DNA of 59,195 nt from a virus. Under the pieces are notes generated by a model that worked only from the letters and a program-made list of their open reading frames with translations, had not been told where the DNA came from and made no database searches. Shown here piece after piece: positions 40,933 through 48,749 of the stretch. The translations under genes and the position numbers were made by a program. Each line of letters begins with the position of its first letter. Within the stretch, counting starts at the first letter, position 1. The stretch lies in IMG/VR virus record IMGVR_UViG_3300044825_002433, positions 1 through 59,195 of that record; one strand, written 5' to 3'.

Positions 40933-42087
40933 ATGGGGTACAAGTTTAATCCCTTTACTGGGACTCTCGACGAAGTCAGCGCAGGCGGTGGGGGCGGCAC
41001 TCCTGGTGGTTCTACTACACAAGTTCAGTTCAACGACGGCGGCGCATTTGGCGGCGACGCTGACCTTACCTGGGATAAGACTACTAACGTCCTCACCAAC
41101 CGAGGGGACATCAACCTTGATGACGGCGGTAGTTTTACTACTACCGTTCAGTGCGTCACTCCAACCCAAAATCGCACTATCAGCTTCCCAGATGCAACTG
41201 GTACGGTCGCATTAGTTGCTGGGTCTAGTGGGCAACTTGTTTATAACAATGCTGGTGCTCAAGCTGGTGCTACTGGTAGCGTCGTTGATTCCAGCGGTAA
41301 TGTCACTATTGGTGGACTGACTACGCTTGCTGGTTCACCTAGTGCAAATAACACAAGCGGTGTACTAATTAACGGTACGTGGCGAACTGGAGCTAGTAGC
41401 AACAACCCTCAGCTACTTCTGAATCCGACTGGTACTACGCTTTCAACCACTTGGAGCCCGAGTGGTACAGGCATTGGTGTTAATGCACCGAGTACGTTTG
41501 GTGGGAACCTGCTGGATCTGCAGGTGAATGGGACGAGTCAGCTTAGTGCTAGCAACGCAGGCGCCTTAAGGTTTACAACTGGATCAAAAACCTCGACAAG
41601 GGTTCAGTTACTAACAGGTAGCGCAGCTGGAATATACGCAAGGGCAGGTACTCTTTTCTGCGCATCGGATGGCAACACGGAGGGCTTCCAGGCATCTTTA
41701 TCTGGGGTGATTATTCGTTCTGTCGCTGAATTCAGTTGGTCAGCTGGTGATCCAGATGTTTTCACTGGAGATGTTCGTCTGTTCCGCGATGCCGCAGGCA
41801 TTCTCGCCCAACGCAACGGCACCAACGCCCAAACCTTCCGCCTCTACAACACCTTCACCGACGCATCCAACTACGAGCGTGGCTTCCTCCGCTGGAGTAG
41901 CAACGTCTTTGAAGTTGGCCCCGAAGCTGCTGGTACGGGCACTGCTCGCCCCATGCGGATCACTGCAGCAACCCTGAAGCTGCCCAACTTGCCCACTTAC
42001 GCCGACAACGCTGCTGCTACCACTGGCGGCTTGGTTGCCGGTGACGTTTACAAAACCGCCACTGGCGAACTCCGTATCACCGTCTAA
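40933..42087 (+). CDS. Tail-fibre-like protein with Gly-rich neck
   Basis: A 384-residue protein. The opening MGYKFNPFTGTLDEV followed by a Gly-rich neck and TTQVQFNDGGAFGGDADLTW is a widespread opening in phage tail fibres. The body is a beta-helix-like series of short strands, and the end (YKTATGELRITV) is a typical short terminus. TQVQFNDGG recurs as TQIQFNDGG in the leftward fibre at 49277. Confidence 0.75.
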   Translation: MGYKFNPFTGTLDEVSAGGGGGTPGGSTTQVQFNDGGAFGGDADLTWDKTTNVLTNRGDINLDDGGSFTTTVQCVTPTQNRTISFPDATGTVALVAGSSGQLVYNNAGAQAGATGSVVDSSGNVTIGGLTTLAGSPSANNTSGVLINGTWRTGASSNNPQLLLNPTGTTLSTTWSPSGTGIGVNAPSTFGGNLLDLQVNGTSQLSASNAGALRFTTGSKTSTRVQLLTGSAAGIYARAGTLFCASDGNTEGFQASLSGVIIRSVAEFSWSAGDPDVFTGDVRLFRDAAGILAQRNGTNAQTFRLYNTFTDASNYERGFLRWSSNVFEVGPEAAGTGTARPMRITAATLKLPNLPTYADNAAATTGGLVAGDVYKTATGELRITV

Positions 42088-42092
42088 CCATC

Positions 42093-42344
42093 ATGGCTTC
42101 TTTCACTATTGACATCGACGATTCTCTCGTCCCCGGCATCATCGCTATCGGCTATGCCGAATCTAAAACCCCAGAAGAGGTGGTTTCCTCTTACGCCGTG
42201 GCAGCAGCTACTAAGGCGTGTCAAGACCTCAAAGTAGGACCGTTTTATGTTGGTCCTATCCCTCCTGAGTTCAACGCTGACGGTACACCCTACGTAGCCC
42301 CAGTAGTCAACGACACTACTCAGCCAGTTGAGGAGGGCGTATGA
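42093..42344 (+). CDS. Small fibre-module protein
   Basis: An 83-residue acidic protein (FTIDIDDSLVPGIIAIGYAE, then a Pro-rich end). It lies between two fibre genes and overlaps the next start by four bases. A role as fibre adaptor is suggested only by position. Confidence 0.55.
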   Translation: MASFTIDIDDSLVPGIIAIGYAESKTPEEVVSSYAVAAATKACQDLKVGPFYVGPIPPEFNADGTPYVAPVVNDTTQPVEEGV

Positions 42345-43132
42345 CGCTTGTCATCCAGAAGCCGACAGGGGCGAAGCTTAACCTGCGTAAAACCTGGCAG
42401 CCGATGGATGCTGACGCTGCTGCTTACATCACTGCTGTAGAAACGGCAGACGGTCAAGCACTGGAGGAGAAGGTCAAGATTGCCATTGATAACTTCGTCC
42501 TTGGTTGTAAGGCGGATGGTATCTGGTCTGCGATTAAAGCGAGTTGCATCCTCGCTGGTGCCCGGACGTTGGCTGGAGCGCTGGTTCCGTTGGTGGGAAC
42601 TGCGCCAACAAACGTTGGCAGTTTATTTGGGTCTGGAGACTACAACAGAAAAACCGGCCTAGCGGGAAACGGAAGTAATAAATATTTAGACGCAAATAGG
42701 GCTAGCAATGCAGACCCCCAGAATAATCATCATTTATCTGCTTTTGTAACCAGCCAAGGAGTTAATCTTATTATTGGCTCATTGGGCGGTTTGGACTATA
42801 CGGAGCTTTTGGTGGCGGGCGGAAATGCAAATGGACGCTCTAGAAATGCTGCTAACAATCAAGTTGCTTCGCAGTCAATTGCTTCATTTCATGGCGTTGC
42901 AAGATCAGCGAGCACCAATTACACAGCCCGAAAATATGGCTTAAACCAGATAGTGTCTGCAACAAGTCAAACACCAACAAGCACTTCTTTCAAAGTGTTT
43001 GCTCGTGGTGATGGCACTCTGCTAGGTACTCACCGAATTGCCTTCTACTCCATCGGTGAATCCCTAGATCTTGCCCTCCTCGACGCCCGAGTAACCGACC
43101 TTATCAACGCCTTCGGAGTGGCAATCCCATGA
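42341..43132 (+). CDS. Fibre tip or receptor-binding protein
   Basis: A 263-residue protein. An N-terminal helical part (AAAYITAVETADGQALEEKV) precedes a beta-rich body with a lectin-like look (GSLFGSGDYNRKTGLAGNGS, and SFKVFARGDGTLLGTHRIAF). The arrangement resembles tip proteins of cyanophage fibres. It is coupled to the preceding gene by ATGA. Confidence 0.6.
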   Translation: MTLVIQKPTGAKLNLRKTWQPMDADAAAYITAVETADGQALEEKVKIAIDNFVLGCKADGIWSAIKASCILAGARTLAGALVPLVGTAPTNVGSLFGSGDYNRKTGLAGNGSNKYLDANRASNADPQNNHHLSAFVTSQGVNLIIGSLGGLDYTELLVAGGNANGRSRNAANNQVASQSIASFHGVARSASTNYTARKYGLNQIVSATSQTPTSTSFKVFARGDGTLLGTHRIAFYSIGESLDLALLDARVTDLINAFGVAIP

Positions 43133-43182
43133 AACACCTACTAGACACTGCCACTACTAACCACGGGAGGATGATGCGATGA
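43129..43182 (+). CDS. Possible 17-residue linking peptide
   Basis: A tiny frame whose ATG overlaps the preceding stop (ATGA) and whose TGA overlaps the next ATG (ATGA). It may exist only to carry ribosomes from one gene to the next. GGGAGGATG within it is the ribosome-binding site of the 43179 gene. Confidence 0.25.
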   Translation: MKHLLDTATTNHGRMMR

Positions 43183-44012
43183 GTTGGGTCGTTTCTGCCA
43201 AATCAAGCACCTGGGCCGAAGGCGGCGATCTGGTCTACACCATTGTTGTTGGCGGCACCACTTATCGCGTCCACGAATTTAAGACTGTTGGCACGTCATC
43301 GCTAAATGTGATGAAGGGTGGCAACGTTGAGTATCTCGTTGTTGCTGGTGGCGGCGGTGGTGGAGGTGGTATGCAAAACCAACGAGGCGGCGGCGGTGGT
43401 GCCGGCGGGCTTCTGTCTGGTTCAACTACCTTTACATCCGGATTGCTATCCATTGCTGTTGGATCTGGCGGCGCTGGTGGCACTGGAATTCCCACCGTGG
43501 GCCCTGGAGGCGACGGATCCTCCGGCGGTAATAGTTCCATTTCTGGATTAACCGCAGCGATTGGTGGCGGACGTGGTGGCGGGGCGGGGGGATCTATAGG
43601 ATCTACGCTTAATGGAGGCTCCGGGGGAGGTTGTGGAAGCCGAACCAATACGCCAGGGGTTGGTGGTGCAGCTACTGCTGGACAAGGAAATAAAGGAGGC
43701 GACAGATCAGTCGTAACAACTAGCAGTCCTATTTTTGGCCCTGGTGCTGGTGGCGGCGGTGCTGGTGGGGCGGGCCAAGACATCACAGCGGAAGGCGTAA
43801 TCGGAAGAGCTGGCGGGGCTGGTTTGTCTTTGTTAATAACAGGCACGTCTGTTACTTATGCAGCAGGGGGTAACGGCGGTTCAGATTCAACTACCGGGGC
43901 AACAGCAGGATCGAGCACTGGATCCGGTGGAGTTGGTGGAGGCTTCACCGCAAACGGCGGCTCCGGCGGCTCCGGTATCGTCATCGTGAGGTACGCGCTT
44001 ACTCTGCCCTGA
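43179..44012 (+). CDS. Glycine-rich fibre tip protein 2
   Basis: A 277-residue protein with the same layout as the one at 36064: an N-terminal strand domain (TTYRVHEFKTVGTSSLNVMK, then VEYLVVAGGGGGGGG) followed by poly-glycine runs to a short hydrophobic end (GSGIVIVRYALTLP). IVIVRY before the stop is typical for glycine-rich fibre domains. The antisense Pro-rich frame over this gene is a shadow of the Gly codons. Confidence 0.75.
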   Translation: MSWVVSAKSSTWAEGGDLVYTIVVGGTTYRVHEFKTVGTSSLNVMKGGNVEYLVVAGGGGGGGGMQNQRGGGGGAGGLLSGSTTFTSGLLSIAVGSGGAGGTGIPTVGPGGDGSSGGNSSISGLTAAIGGGRGGGAGGSIGSTLNGGSGGGCGSRTNTPGVGGAATAGQGNKGGDRSVVTTSSPIFGPGAGGGGAGGAGQDITAEGVIGRAGGAGLSLLITGTSVTYAAGGNGGSDSTTGATAGSSTGSGGVGGGFTANGGSGGSGIVIVRYALTLP

Positions 44013-44056
44013 GCCCTCGTAGTGTCCCCGGTTAATTACTCAGGCATAATTGTTGC

Positions 44057-44641
44057 ATGACAGCTCAGACCTCTGTTACTTACATAAGCGAGCTTGGACG
44101 CCGATCCCGTTCGCTGGAGTTTGCAGAATGGCAGCCTACCGCTTGCATGCCTTGCCCAATTATCAATAAATGTGCCCGCTGTAAAGAGTTTAAAAGCATT
44201 TTTGATTTTTACTTTCTTAAAACACAAGGCAGATCAGGCAGGCGGACAACAAATGGTAAACGCGTTGGCATTTATTGCAAACAATGCCAATCAAATCAAT
44301 ACAAGGAAAGCTCTACTGAATCTAAAATTTTTCATGCGTGCAAAAAGCGCGCCAAGGAAAAGGGGCTTGAGTTTACCCTAGAGCTTGCTGACATTAAGAT
44401 TCCTTCCCACTGCCCAATGCTTGGAATACCGCTGTACCCCACTAGCGGCCAAGCTGCTCATGCTAACTCCCCTAGTCTTGATCGCCTAGATCCGCGCAAA
44501 GGCTATACACCTGAAAATACGGCAATCATTTCTCATAGGGCAAACACCATCAAAAACAATGCCACTCCAGAAGAGCTGCGACTGATAGCGGACTATACAG
44601 AACGCGCGCTTGAAGAGCGGAGCAATGCAGAAGCTGCATAG
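44057..44641 (+). CDS. HNH-type homing nuclease, copy 1
   Basis: A 194-residue protein. N-terminal zinc-binding Cys pairs (CARCKEF and CKQCQSNQY) precede a nuclease region: CPMLGIPLYP, SPSLDRLDPRKGYTPENTAI and ISHRANTIKNNATPEELRL. This is the phage HNH family with a zinc ribbon; a paralogue sits at 48804. Both lie next to fibre genes and probably move as selfish elements. Confidence 0.8.
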   Translation: MTAQTSVTYISELGRRSRSLEFAEWQPTACMPCPIINKCARCKEFKSIFDFYFLKTQGRSGRRTTNGKRVGIYCKQCQSNQYKESSTESKIFHACKKRAKEKGLEFTLELADIKIPSHCPMLGIPLYPTSGQAAHANSPSLDRLDPRKGYTPENTAIISHRANTIKNNATPEELRLIADYTERALEERSNAEAA

Positions 44642-44751
44642 CTATTCCCCGACTAGGATGGGTGTGTTCCCGCTCTGCTTCGGCATCGGGCTGCAACATC
44701 CCCTATGCCTAGCTCCGGGACGCCGGATGACGCACAAACCTGGGGGTCACT

Positions 44752-44821
44752 GGGTTGAAAGCCAAAGGGAAAGGCACGCGGATAACGCACTCAGTAGCTG
44801 GTTCGAGTCCAGCTCAACCCC
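44752..44821 (+). tRNA. tRNA-like element, degenerate or partial
   Basis: GGGTTGA (44752-44758) pairs with TCAACCC (44814-44820) as acceptor stem, and GCTGG-TTCGAGT-CCAGC makes a perfect T arm. GCC/GGC can form a short D stem. The anticodon arm does not close properly: CGGATAA could be a GAT loop, but position 33 is G and the stem is weak. At 69-70 bases it is short. It may be a decayed tRNA or the tRNA part of an attachment site. Confidence 0.4.
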
Positions 44822-44887
44822 TGAACGACACAGCGGGCGCCGCGTGGTATAAGGTGGTGGAGCAGCGCAGTCTCACCTGCCTGCCCC

Positions 44888-45274
44888 GTGACCAATCCGT
44901 TGGAGGACGGACTGATGACCCAAGATTACAGGCATCCCGCTACCCCACCGCCGGAGCTGGTGCAGCAGTGGATCAACGAAGAGCCAGGCATCTTTGCTGA
45001 GCACATCGCCACCCGCGCCGCCCAGTGGGGCGCAGACCAGGAGCTGGAGGCGTGTTGTAAAGTTATTTGGAATAGTGCAGCTAACTTTTCAGCAACCGCT
45101 CATCTTGCAGCACAACGCAGGAGCGATAAACTCCGCGCCACCCGCCGCCCCAAGCCGTTGAGCTTGAAGGAGCAGGCGCTTGCTGTGCTGACGCAGTACA
45201 TGACTGGTGAGACAATCCTCACCAACGACTCTGTTGACACCATCCGCCGCGCCCTGGAGGCTCTCAATGACTGA
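44888..45274 (+). CDS. PPPELVQQW family small protein, copy 1
   Basis: A 128-residue protein from GTG 44888 (ATG 44915 is the alternative). It has the family signature PPPELVQQWINE, AAQWGADQELEACC, a basic RRPKPLSLKEQALAVL and the end IRRALEALND. Such proteins are familiar from marine cyanophages as unassigned small proteins. Two more copies lie at 45964 and 47219. GC-rich codon use differs from the virion genes. It ends ...AATGACTGA, overlapping the next start by eight bases. Confidence 0.75.
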   Translation: MTNPLEDGLMTQDYRHPATPPPELVQQWINEEPGIFAEHIATRAAQWGADQELEACCKVIWNSAANFSATAHLAAQRRSDKLRATRRPKPLSLKEQALAVLTQYMTGETILTNDSVDTIRRALEALND

Positions 45275-45755
45275 TTACAAAGCAACGTCCGATCAATGGA
45301 ATCAAGTTCAGAAATGCGCCGATGTAGTTGGCAGCTCTGATTGCTCTGCAATTCTTGAACTCCGCGCCAGGATTGAAACACTAGAGAATGCTGCTCACAA
45401 GCATATCGTTGAAACCAATTCCAACATCGTGGCTTTGGCAAGCCGAGTCGAGTCGCTGGAAGCTGCTGAACGTCAAGCCTCAAAGGTTTACGAAATCAGC
45501 AAACCGCTAAAACTCACAGCAATACAACAGGAACAGTTGAACGCATTGCTACGACCTGGCTCCAGGCCATCTCCTAATTCCTCCCAAATTAGGAGTTCGC
45601 TGGTGGAGCGGGTAAGAAAAGCCATCTTTAACAATGGCGATGACGATGATTACAACGACGAAGCCCGTGCTGCAATCCGCGAGGTGGCCTTGTGGCTTGA
45701 CGAAAACACTGGTGGTGACGCCGCTTGGATGCTTAACCAGGAGGCCGAGCGATGA
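45267..45755 (+). CDS. YKAT-type cyanophage small protein
   Basis: A 162-residue protein from ATG 45267. The opening MTDYKATSDQWNQVQKCAD, a heptad-rich middle (ILELRARIETLENAAHKHI) and the end EARAAIREVALWL then AAWMLNQEAER are a pattern I know from cyanophage genomes; the function is unknown. Start and stop overlap its neighbours. An internal Ser/Pro-rich linker (PGSRPSPNSSQI) splits the coiled coil from the C-terminal domain. Confidence 0.7.
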   Translation: MTDYKATSDQWNQVQKCADVVGSSDCSAILELRARIETLENAAHKHIVETNSNIVALASRVESLEAAERQASKVYEISKPLKLTAIQQEQLNALLRPGSRPSPNSSQIRSSLVERVRKAIFNNGDDDDYNDEARAAIREVALWLDENTGGDAAWMLNQEAER

Positions 45756-45967
45756 CTGAAATCACCCGCTACAAACTCGACGCTGCATTTGCACAGTTGC
45801 GCACGTTTGACCACCTTGCCAAGCCCGATGACTTCATCGAAGTGTCCCTATGGCACAACGGCGAAGGCTTCGATGCTCACCTGAGCACCCACGCCGAACA
45901 AAGCATCAAGCTGTCGTGGGGAGAGTTCAAGGCCCTAAAGAAACTTGTTAAGGAGCTGGATCAATGA
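45752..45967 (+). CDS. Unrecognised small protein of the cassette
   Basis: A 71-residue protein (TRYKLDAAFAQLRTFDHLAK, then FIEVSLWHNGEGFDAHLS). It looks like a compact alpha/beta domain. It overlaps the preceding gene by four bases and the next start by four. No function recognised. Confidence 0.65.
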   Translation: MTEITRYKLDAAFAQLRTFDHLAKPDDFIEVSLWHNGEGFDAHLSTHAEQSIKLSWGEFKALKKLVKELDQ

Positions 45968-46326
45968 CTAACCCGATCACCCCACCGCCGGAGCTGGTAC
46001 AGCAGTGGGGGCACGATGCAAACCTGTTAGGCGTGCCACACAACGATGAAAACTGGGCGTACGAACAGCACATCGCCAACCGCGCCGCCCAATGGGGCGC
46101 CGACCAGGAGCTGGAGGCGATTCAAAAAGAGATCATTACGCAAGCCTGGTTTGCAGATCCAAGGCATCGCCTTGCTCAGCTCCGCGCCGCCCGACGCCCT
46201 AAGCCACCGAGCTTGAAGGAGCAGGCGTTAGCAGCGCTTAGAAGGTACGAAGCAGAAGAGTGGTGTGAAGAGATGACATTTGATAGCAGCATTATCCGCC
46301 GCGCACTGGAGGTGCTTCCCGAATGA
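45964..46326 (+). CDS. PPPELVQQW family small protein, copy 2
   Basis: A 120-residue paralogue of the 44888 protein: PPPELVQQWGHD, AAQWGADQELEA, RRPKPPSLKEQALAALRR and IIRRALEVLPE. The middle differs from copy 1, while both ends are kept. It overlaps the next ATG by four bases. Confidence 0.75.
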   Translation: MTNPITPPPELVQQWGHDANLLGVPHNDENWAYEQHIANRAAQWGADQELEAIQKEIITQAWFADPRHRLAQLRAARRPKPPSLKEQALAALRRYEAEEWCEEMTFDSSIIRRALEVLPE

Positions 46327-46502
46327 TCAACATCGACTCCAATCAAGGCCGCATCGGTGAACTGTGGTGGATCAACTCTGAGCAATCAAGGAAGATCTAC
46401 GGCGGCAACATCGTCCAAGGCTTACGGCAAACATTCGTCCTGTGGGGCACCTGCGGCTATGGCCGCGACATCAAAATTTCAATGGAGCCCATCAATGACT
46501 GA
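46323..46502 (+). CDS. 59-residue cassette protein
   Basis: ATG 46323 to TGA 46502. The product, IDSNQGRIGELWWINSEQSR then an aromatic and Gly-rich part (LWGTCGYGRDIKI), is beta-rich and ends PIND. The start overlaps the previous stop (ATGA) and the end overlaps the next start as ATGACTGA. No function recognised. Confidence 0.6.
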   Translation: MINIDSNQGRIGELWWINSEQSRKIYGGNIVQGLRQTFVLWGTCGYGRDIKISMEPIND

Positions 46503-46683
46503 TTTTTCTTTCTGGGCCGGCCCCGGTGTGATCTGCCCTAAGCATGGAACACACCCGCACACCATTGCAAGCAACATCAAAGGTCACGAAGGGCACTGGT
46601 GCATGATCTGCGCCCTTGAAGCACTTGGTGATCCACTGCCAACGATTTCACAAGAGGAGTATCTCAATGGCGTCAATGACTGA
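46495..46683 (+). CDS. Small Cys/His-containing cassette protein
   Basis: A 62-residue protein from ATG 46495 with CPKHGTHPHTI and HEGHWCMICALEAL, a likely zinc finger of Cys/His type with two C-x2-H/C pairs. It may bind nucleic acid or protein. It begins and ends with the ATGACTGA-like overlap of this cassette. Confidence 0.65.
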   Translation: MTDFSFWAGPGVICPKHGTHPHTIASNIKGHEGHWCMICALEALGDPLPTISQEEYLNGVND

Positions 46684-46837
46684 CTTTCGAGAGCTGTGTG
46701 CCGAGCTGCTAGAAATTGCCGAGTTGTATTCCGACGGTGGCCCAGTTTACGAGCCCTTCGAGCAAATCTTAAATAAAGCCCGCGCCGTCCTTGCTCGCTG
46801 GGGCACATCCAATAACACTATTAACCAGGAGGACTAA
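46676..46837 (+). CDS. Small helical cassette protein
   Basis: A 53-residue protein, MTDFRELCAELLEIAELYSD..., from ATG 46676; ATG 46667 would add three residues. It is acidic and helical (YEPFEQILNKARAVLARWG). It is the fourth gene of the run beginning MTD. No function recognised. Confidence 0.6.
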   Translation: MTDFRELCAELLEIAELYSDGGPVYEPFEQILNKARAVLARWGTSNNTINQED

Positions 46838-46842
46838 TCACC

Positions 46843-47004
46843 ATGAAAAGCCTTGACGACTACACAGCACTTGGCGCCATCGTCCTAGTGCTTTTACTGA
46901 TGACTGCAACAGCCTGGTGGTGGTTCCCCCAAAAGTGGCAGGCATGTGAACGGCTTTATGACAACAAGCCAGCGCAGGTCTTCTGCCTGCTGGCATCGAA
47001 GTGA
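46843..47004 (+). CDS. 53-residue single-pass membrane protein
   Basis: ATG 46843 to TGA 47004, with CAGGAGGAC as an excellent ribosome-binding site. After LDDYTAL comes a transmembrane helix (GAIVLVLLLMTATAWWWF, residues 11-28) and a short outer domain with two Cys (ACERLYDNKPAQVFCLLASK). A membrane peptide with a possible disulphide loop; function unknown. Confidence 0.65.
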   Translation: MKSLDDYTALGAIVLVLLLMTATAWWWFPQKWQACERLYDNKPAQVFCLLASK

Positions 47005-47013
47005 GGAGAGCTA

Positions 47014-47226
47014 ATGACTAACCTCTCCCCCGCCGCACAAGCGGTGCTGGATGCGTTTCTCAAAGCGCCCATGGGGCAAAGCCATGTGGACGATGACCTA
47101 ATTGCCATTGCCGCCGCCCTGCGAGCTGTAGCTGAACACTGTAAATGTGACGATGGCGAAGGTTATTGGATCTACCGACCAAACATTCTTGCCATCGCCG
47201 CCGAGCTGGAGGGCAGCAATGACTGA
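47014..47226 (+). CDS. Small cassette protein, AIAAELEG type
   Basis: A 70-residue protein: SPAAQAVLDAFLKAP, then DDDLIAIAAALRAVAEHC and ILAIAAELEGSND. Similar short proteins occur in marine cyanophages next to PPPELVQQW genes, from memory. It starts MTN and ends ...AATGACTGA, overlapping the next start. Confidence 0.7.
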   Translation: MTNLSPAAQAVLDAFLKAPMGQSHVDDDLIAIAAALRAVAEHCKCDDGEGYWIYRPNILAIAAELEGSND

Positions 47227-47548
47227 ATTATCACCACAAGCCCCGGCGGTGCTGGTGCAGCAGTGGATCCAACAATCAACCACTACTGAATGCACCGCTT
47301 CTCAAGTGGCCACCCTTGCCGCCCAATGGGGCGCAGACGCTGAGCTGGAGGCGTGCTGTGAGTGGGTTGACTCATTCCAAAACAAATTTGTTCATGCCCA
47401 TGATCTTCGTCTTGTCCGCCGCCCCAAGCCGCCGAGCTTGAAGGAGCAGGCGCTAGAGGCGTTAGCTCACATTCTCAATAACAGCTCTACTCAACTTGGT
47501 GCAGACACCATCCGCCGCGCCCTTGAACAACTCCCTGACAACGAGTAG
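47219..47548 (+). CDS. PPPELVQQW family small protein, copy 3
   Basis: A 109-residue paralogue: PAVLVQQWIQQS, AAQWGADAELEACCEWV, RRPKPPSLKEQALEALAHI and TIRRALEQLPDN. Compared with copies 1 and 2, the N-terminal PPPEL is changed to APAVL. It is the last gene of the cassette; 220 bases without a gene follow. Confidence 0.75.
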   Translation: MTELSPQAPAVLVQQWIQQSTTTECTASQVATLAAQWGADAELEACCEWVDSFQNKFVHAHDLRLVRRPKPPSLKEQALEALAHILNNSSTQLGADTIRRALEQLPDNE

Positions 47549-47767
47549 TCGCTTCCCCTAAATGTTCTGCCCCTCTTACTGCTGCCAGGATTGCGGTGAA
47601 CAGATCGGGTGGCTCGGTCGGTTCTTTCAACTGATCCGCCTTCCATTGCATCGCTGCCAGGCATAGAAGACACCTCAACTAAAAGCCCCCCGCGTGGCAT
47701 CTAAGACGTAAACCCCCATACGGCCAAGCACGGTGTAGTATGGTTTGGTTTTTAATTCACCTTGAAC
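47549..47767. other. Gene-poor 219-base spacer
   Basis: No good gene is seen. Short antisense frames here have no ribosome-binding site and odd composition. Bases near 47735-47750 (GTAGTATGGTTTGG) could hold start signals for the next gene. GC content falls from the cassette level to that of the virion genes across this spacer. Confidence 0.35.
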
Positions 47768-47989
47768 ATGCTAGACCCCTCTTTGGAATCCAGTCTTATG
47801 GAATCTTACATTACCAGACGAGAGGAGAGACTCAAAGAAGCAATTAACGACTATCTAGATGAGGATTTAAACGAGGAGTTCATAGAGGTTATTTTGAACC
47901 ATCTTAAGAATGAGTATGAGTTTCACTCTAGGAAATGCGGGATGTTGAAAAAGACCCTAGAACTTATTCAAAAAGGGAACATTCAGTAG
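47768..47989 (+). CDS. Small acidic helical protein
   Basis: A 73-residue acidic protein from ATG 47768 with charged helices (RREERLKEAINDYLDED, then EFIEVILNHLKNEYEFH). It stands alone before a leftward group. No function recognised. Confidence 0.6.
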   Translation: MLDPSLESSLMESYITRREERLKEAINDYLDEDLNEEFIEVILNHLKNEYEFHSRKCGMLKKTLELIQKGNIQ

Positions 47990-48004
47990 AGGCACACAAG
48001 TGAC

Positions 48005-48169
48005 TTAAACTTGTGACTCCGCTATTTTCTTAGAGTTTGCTGCTTTTAACTGTTTTTCTTTTTCAGCAACTAAATGATGACTAGATACAAAACAGCAAGA
48101 AGTTACTTCTCCTTCTGTTAAACAGACTCGAATCGTTTCGGCTTCAAGGCATTCTACTGAGAGTGCCAT
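48005..48169 (-). CDS. 54-residue leftward protein
   Basis: ATG at 48169, TAA at 48005. The product is MALSVECLEAETIRV then CLTEGEVTSCCFVSSHHLVA and a Lys-rich helix. It has four Cys and two His, so it may bind a metal. It is convergent with the gene at 47768. No family recognised. Confidence 0.45.
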   Translation of the reverse strand: MALSVECLEAETIRVCLTEGEVTSCCFVSSHHLVAEKEKQLKAANSKKIAESQV

Positions 48170-48191
48170 TTTTTTTGTCTTTAATTCTGCG

Positions 48192-48278
48192 CTAGTTTAA
48201 AGCAGCAGCTGTATAAAAAGCTGCGATTATTACGGCCCCTAAGACACAAAATGTGACGGCGATAGCGTCGTCGGTCAT
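48192..48278 (-). CDS. 28-residue transmembrane peptide
   Basis: ATG 48278 to TAG 48192. The product MTDDAIAVTFCVLGAVIIAA then FYTAAALN is one hydrophobic helix with an acidic start, like the very small membrane proteins of phages and of cyanobacterial photosystems. No ribosome-binding site stands out (AAAAAAAAATTTCAG is not one), so expression is uncertain. Confidence 0.35.
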   Translation of the reverse strand: MTDDAIAVTFCVLGAVIIAAFYTAAALN

Positions 48279-48311
48279 AGCAAAAAAAAATTTCAGCGTG
48301 GGCACCCAAAT

Positions 48312-48344
48312 AAAAAAGTAGCCAGCATGTTACTGCCGACTACT
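48312..48344 (-). terminator. Intrinsic terminator for the leftward 48363 gene
   Basis: On the minus strand AGTAGTCGGCA and TGCTGGCTACT form an 11-pair stem (with G-U pairs) round a six-base loop, followed by TTTTTT. It lies 19 bases beyond the stop of the gene at 48363. Confidence 0.75.
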
Positions 48345-48362
48345 TCTCTGTTTTTAAATATT

Positions 48363-48674
48363 TCAGTTTGCCCAAGGCACACCGGCAGCCTTAGTTGGAT
48401 TTCTTTGTTCGTCAATTTGGGTTTGCAAGGCAGCCTCAATTTCAGCTACTTTTTCGGGACCGAAGTGCTCTTTAACCCACCCAACAACAATTTCTTCTGT
48501 CAGTTCGGCGTATGGAACTAAATTATCCGGGCGTTCGAACCCAAGACTGCCATACGCTCCCGAGGAGTAGGTGCCATCGTTAGCGGTTACAGTATAGTGT
48601 GCTGTGTATACGAATCCATCTGCAGTTTCTCTCTCGAGATTTACAATAGCCCAAACGAAAGTGGTGTCGGCCAT
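48363..48674 (-). CDS. Conserved cyanophage protein of the ERETADG type
   Basis: A 103-residue protein with WAIVNLERETADGFVYTAHY, YSSGAYGSLGFERPDN and LTEEIVVGWVKEHFGPEK. From memory this matches a family found in very many marine cyanophages with no assigned function. The N-terminal half is a beta domain, the rest is a helix with a flexible end (NPTKAAGVPWAN). It has its own terminator. Confidence 0.75.
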   Translation of the reverse strand: MADTTFVWAIVNLERETADGFVYTAHYTVTANDGTYSSGAYGSLGFERPDNLVPYAELTEEIVVGWVKEHFGPEKVAEIEAALQTQIDEQRNPTKAAGVPWAN

Positions 48675-48749
48675 TAGAAAGTAAGCAATAGTTGAATTTT
48701 AAGCTTGATTTAGCTTGTTGAGTAGGCGGTTACCCACCTCCGTACGAAT

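Noticed and set aside
43262-43846. Antisense frame of 194 codons, Pro-rich
   Set aside because: It mirrors the poly-glycine codons of the fibre gene at 43179 (GGN read as NCC). No ribosome-binding site.
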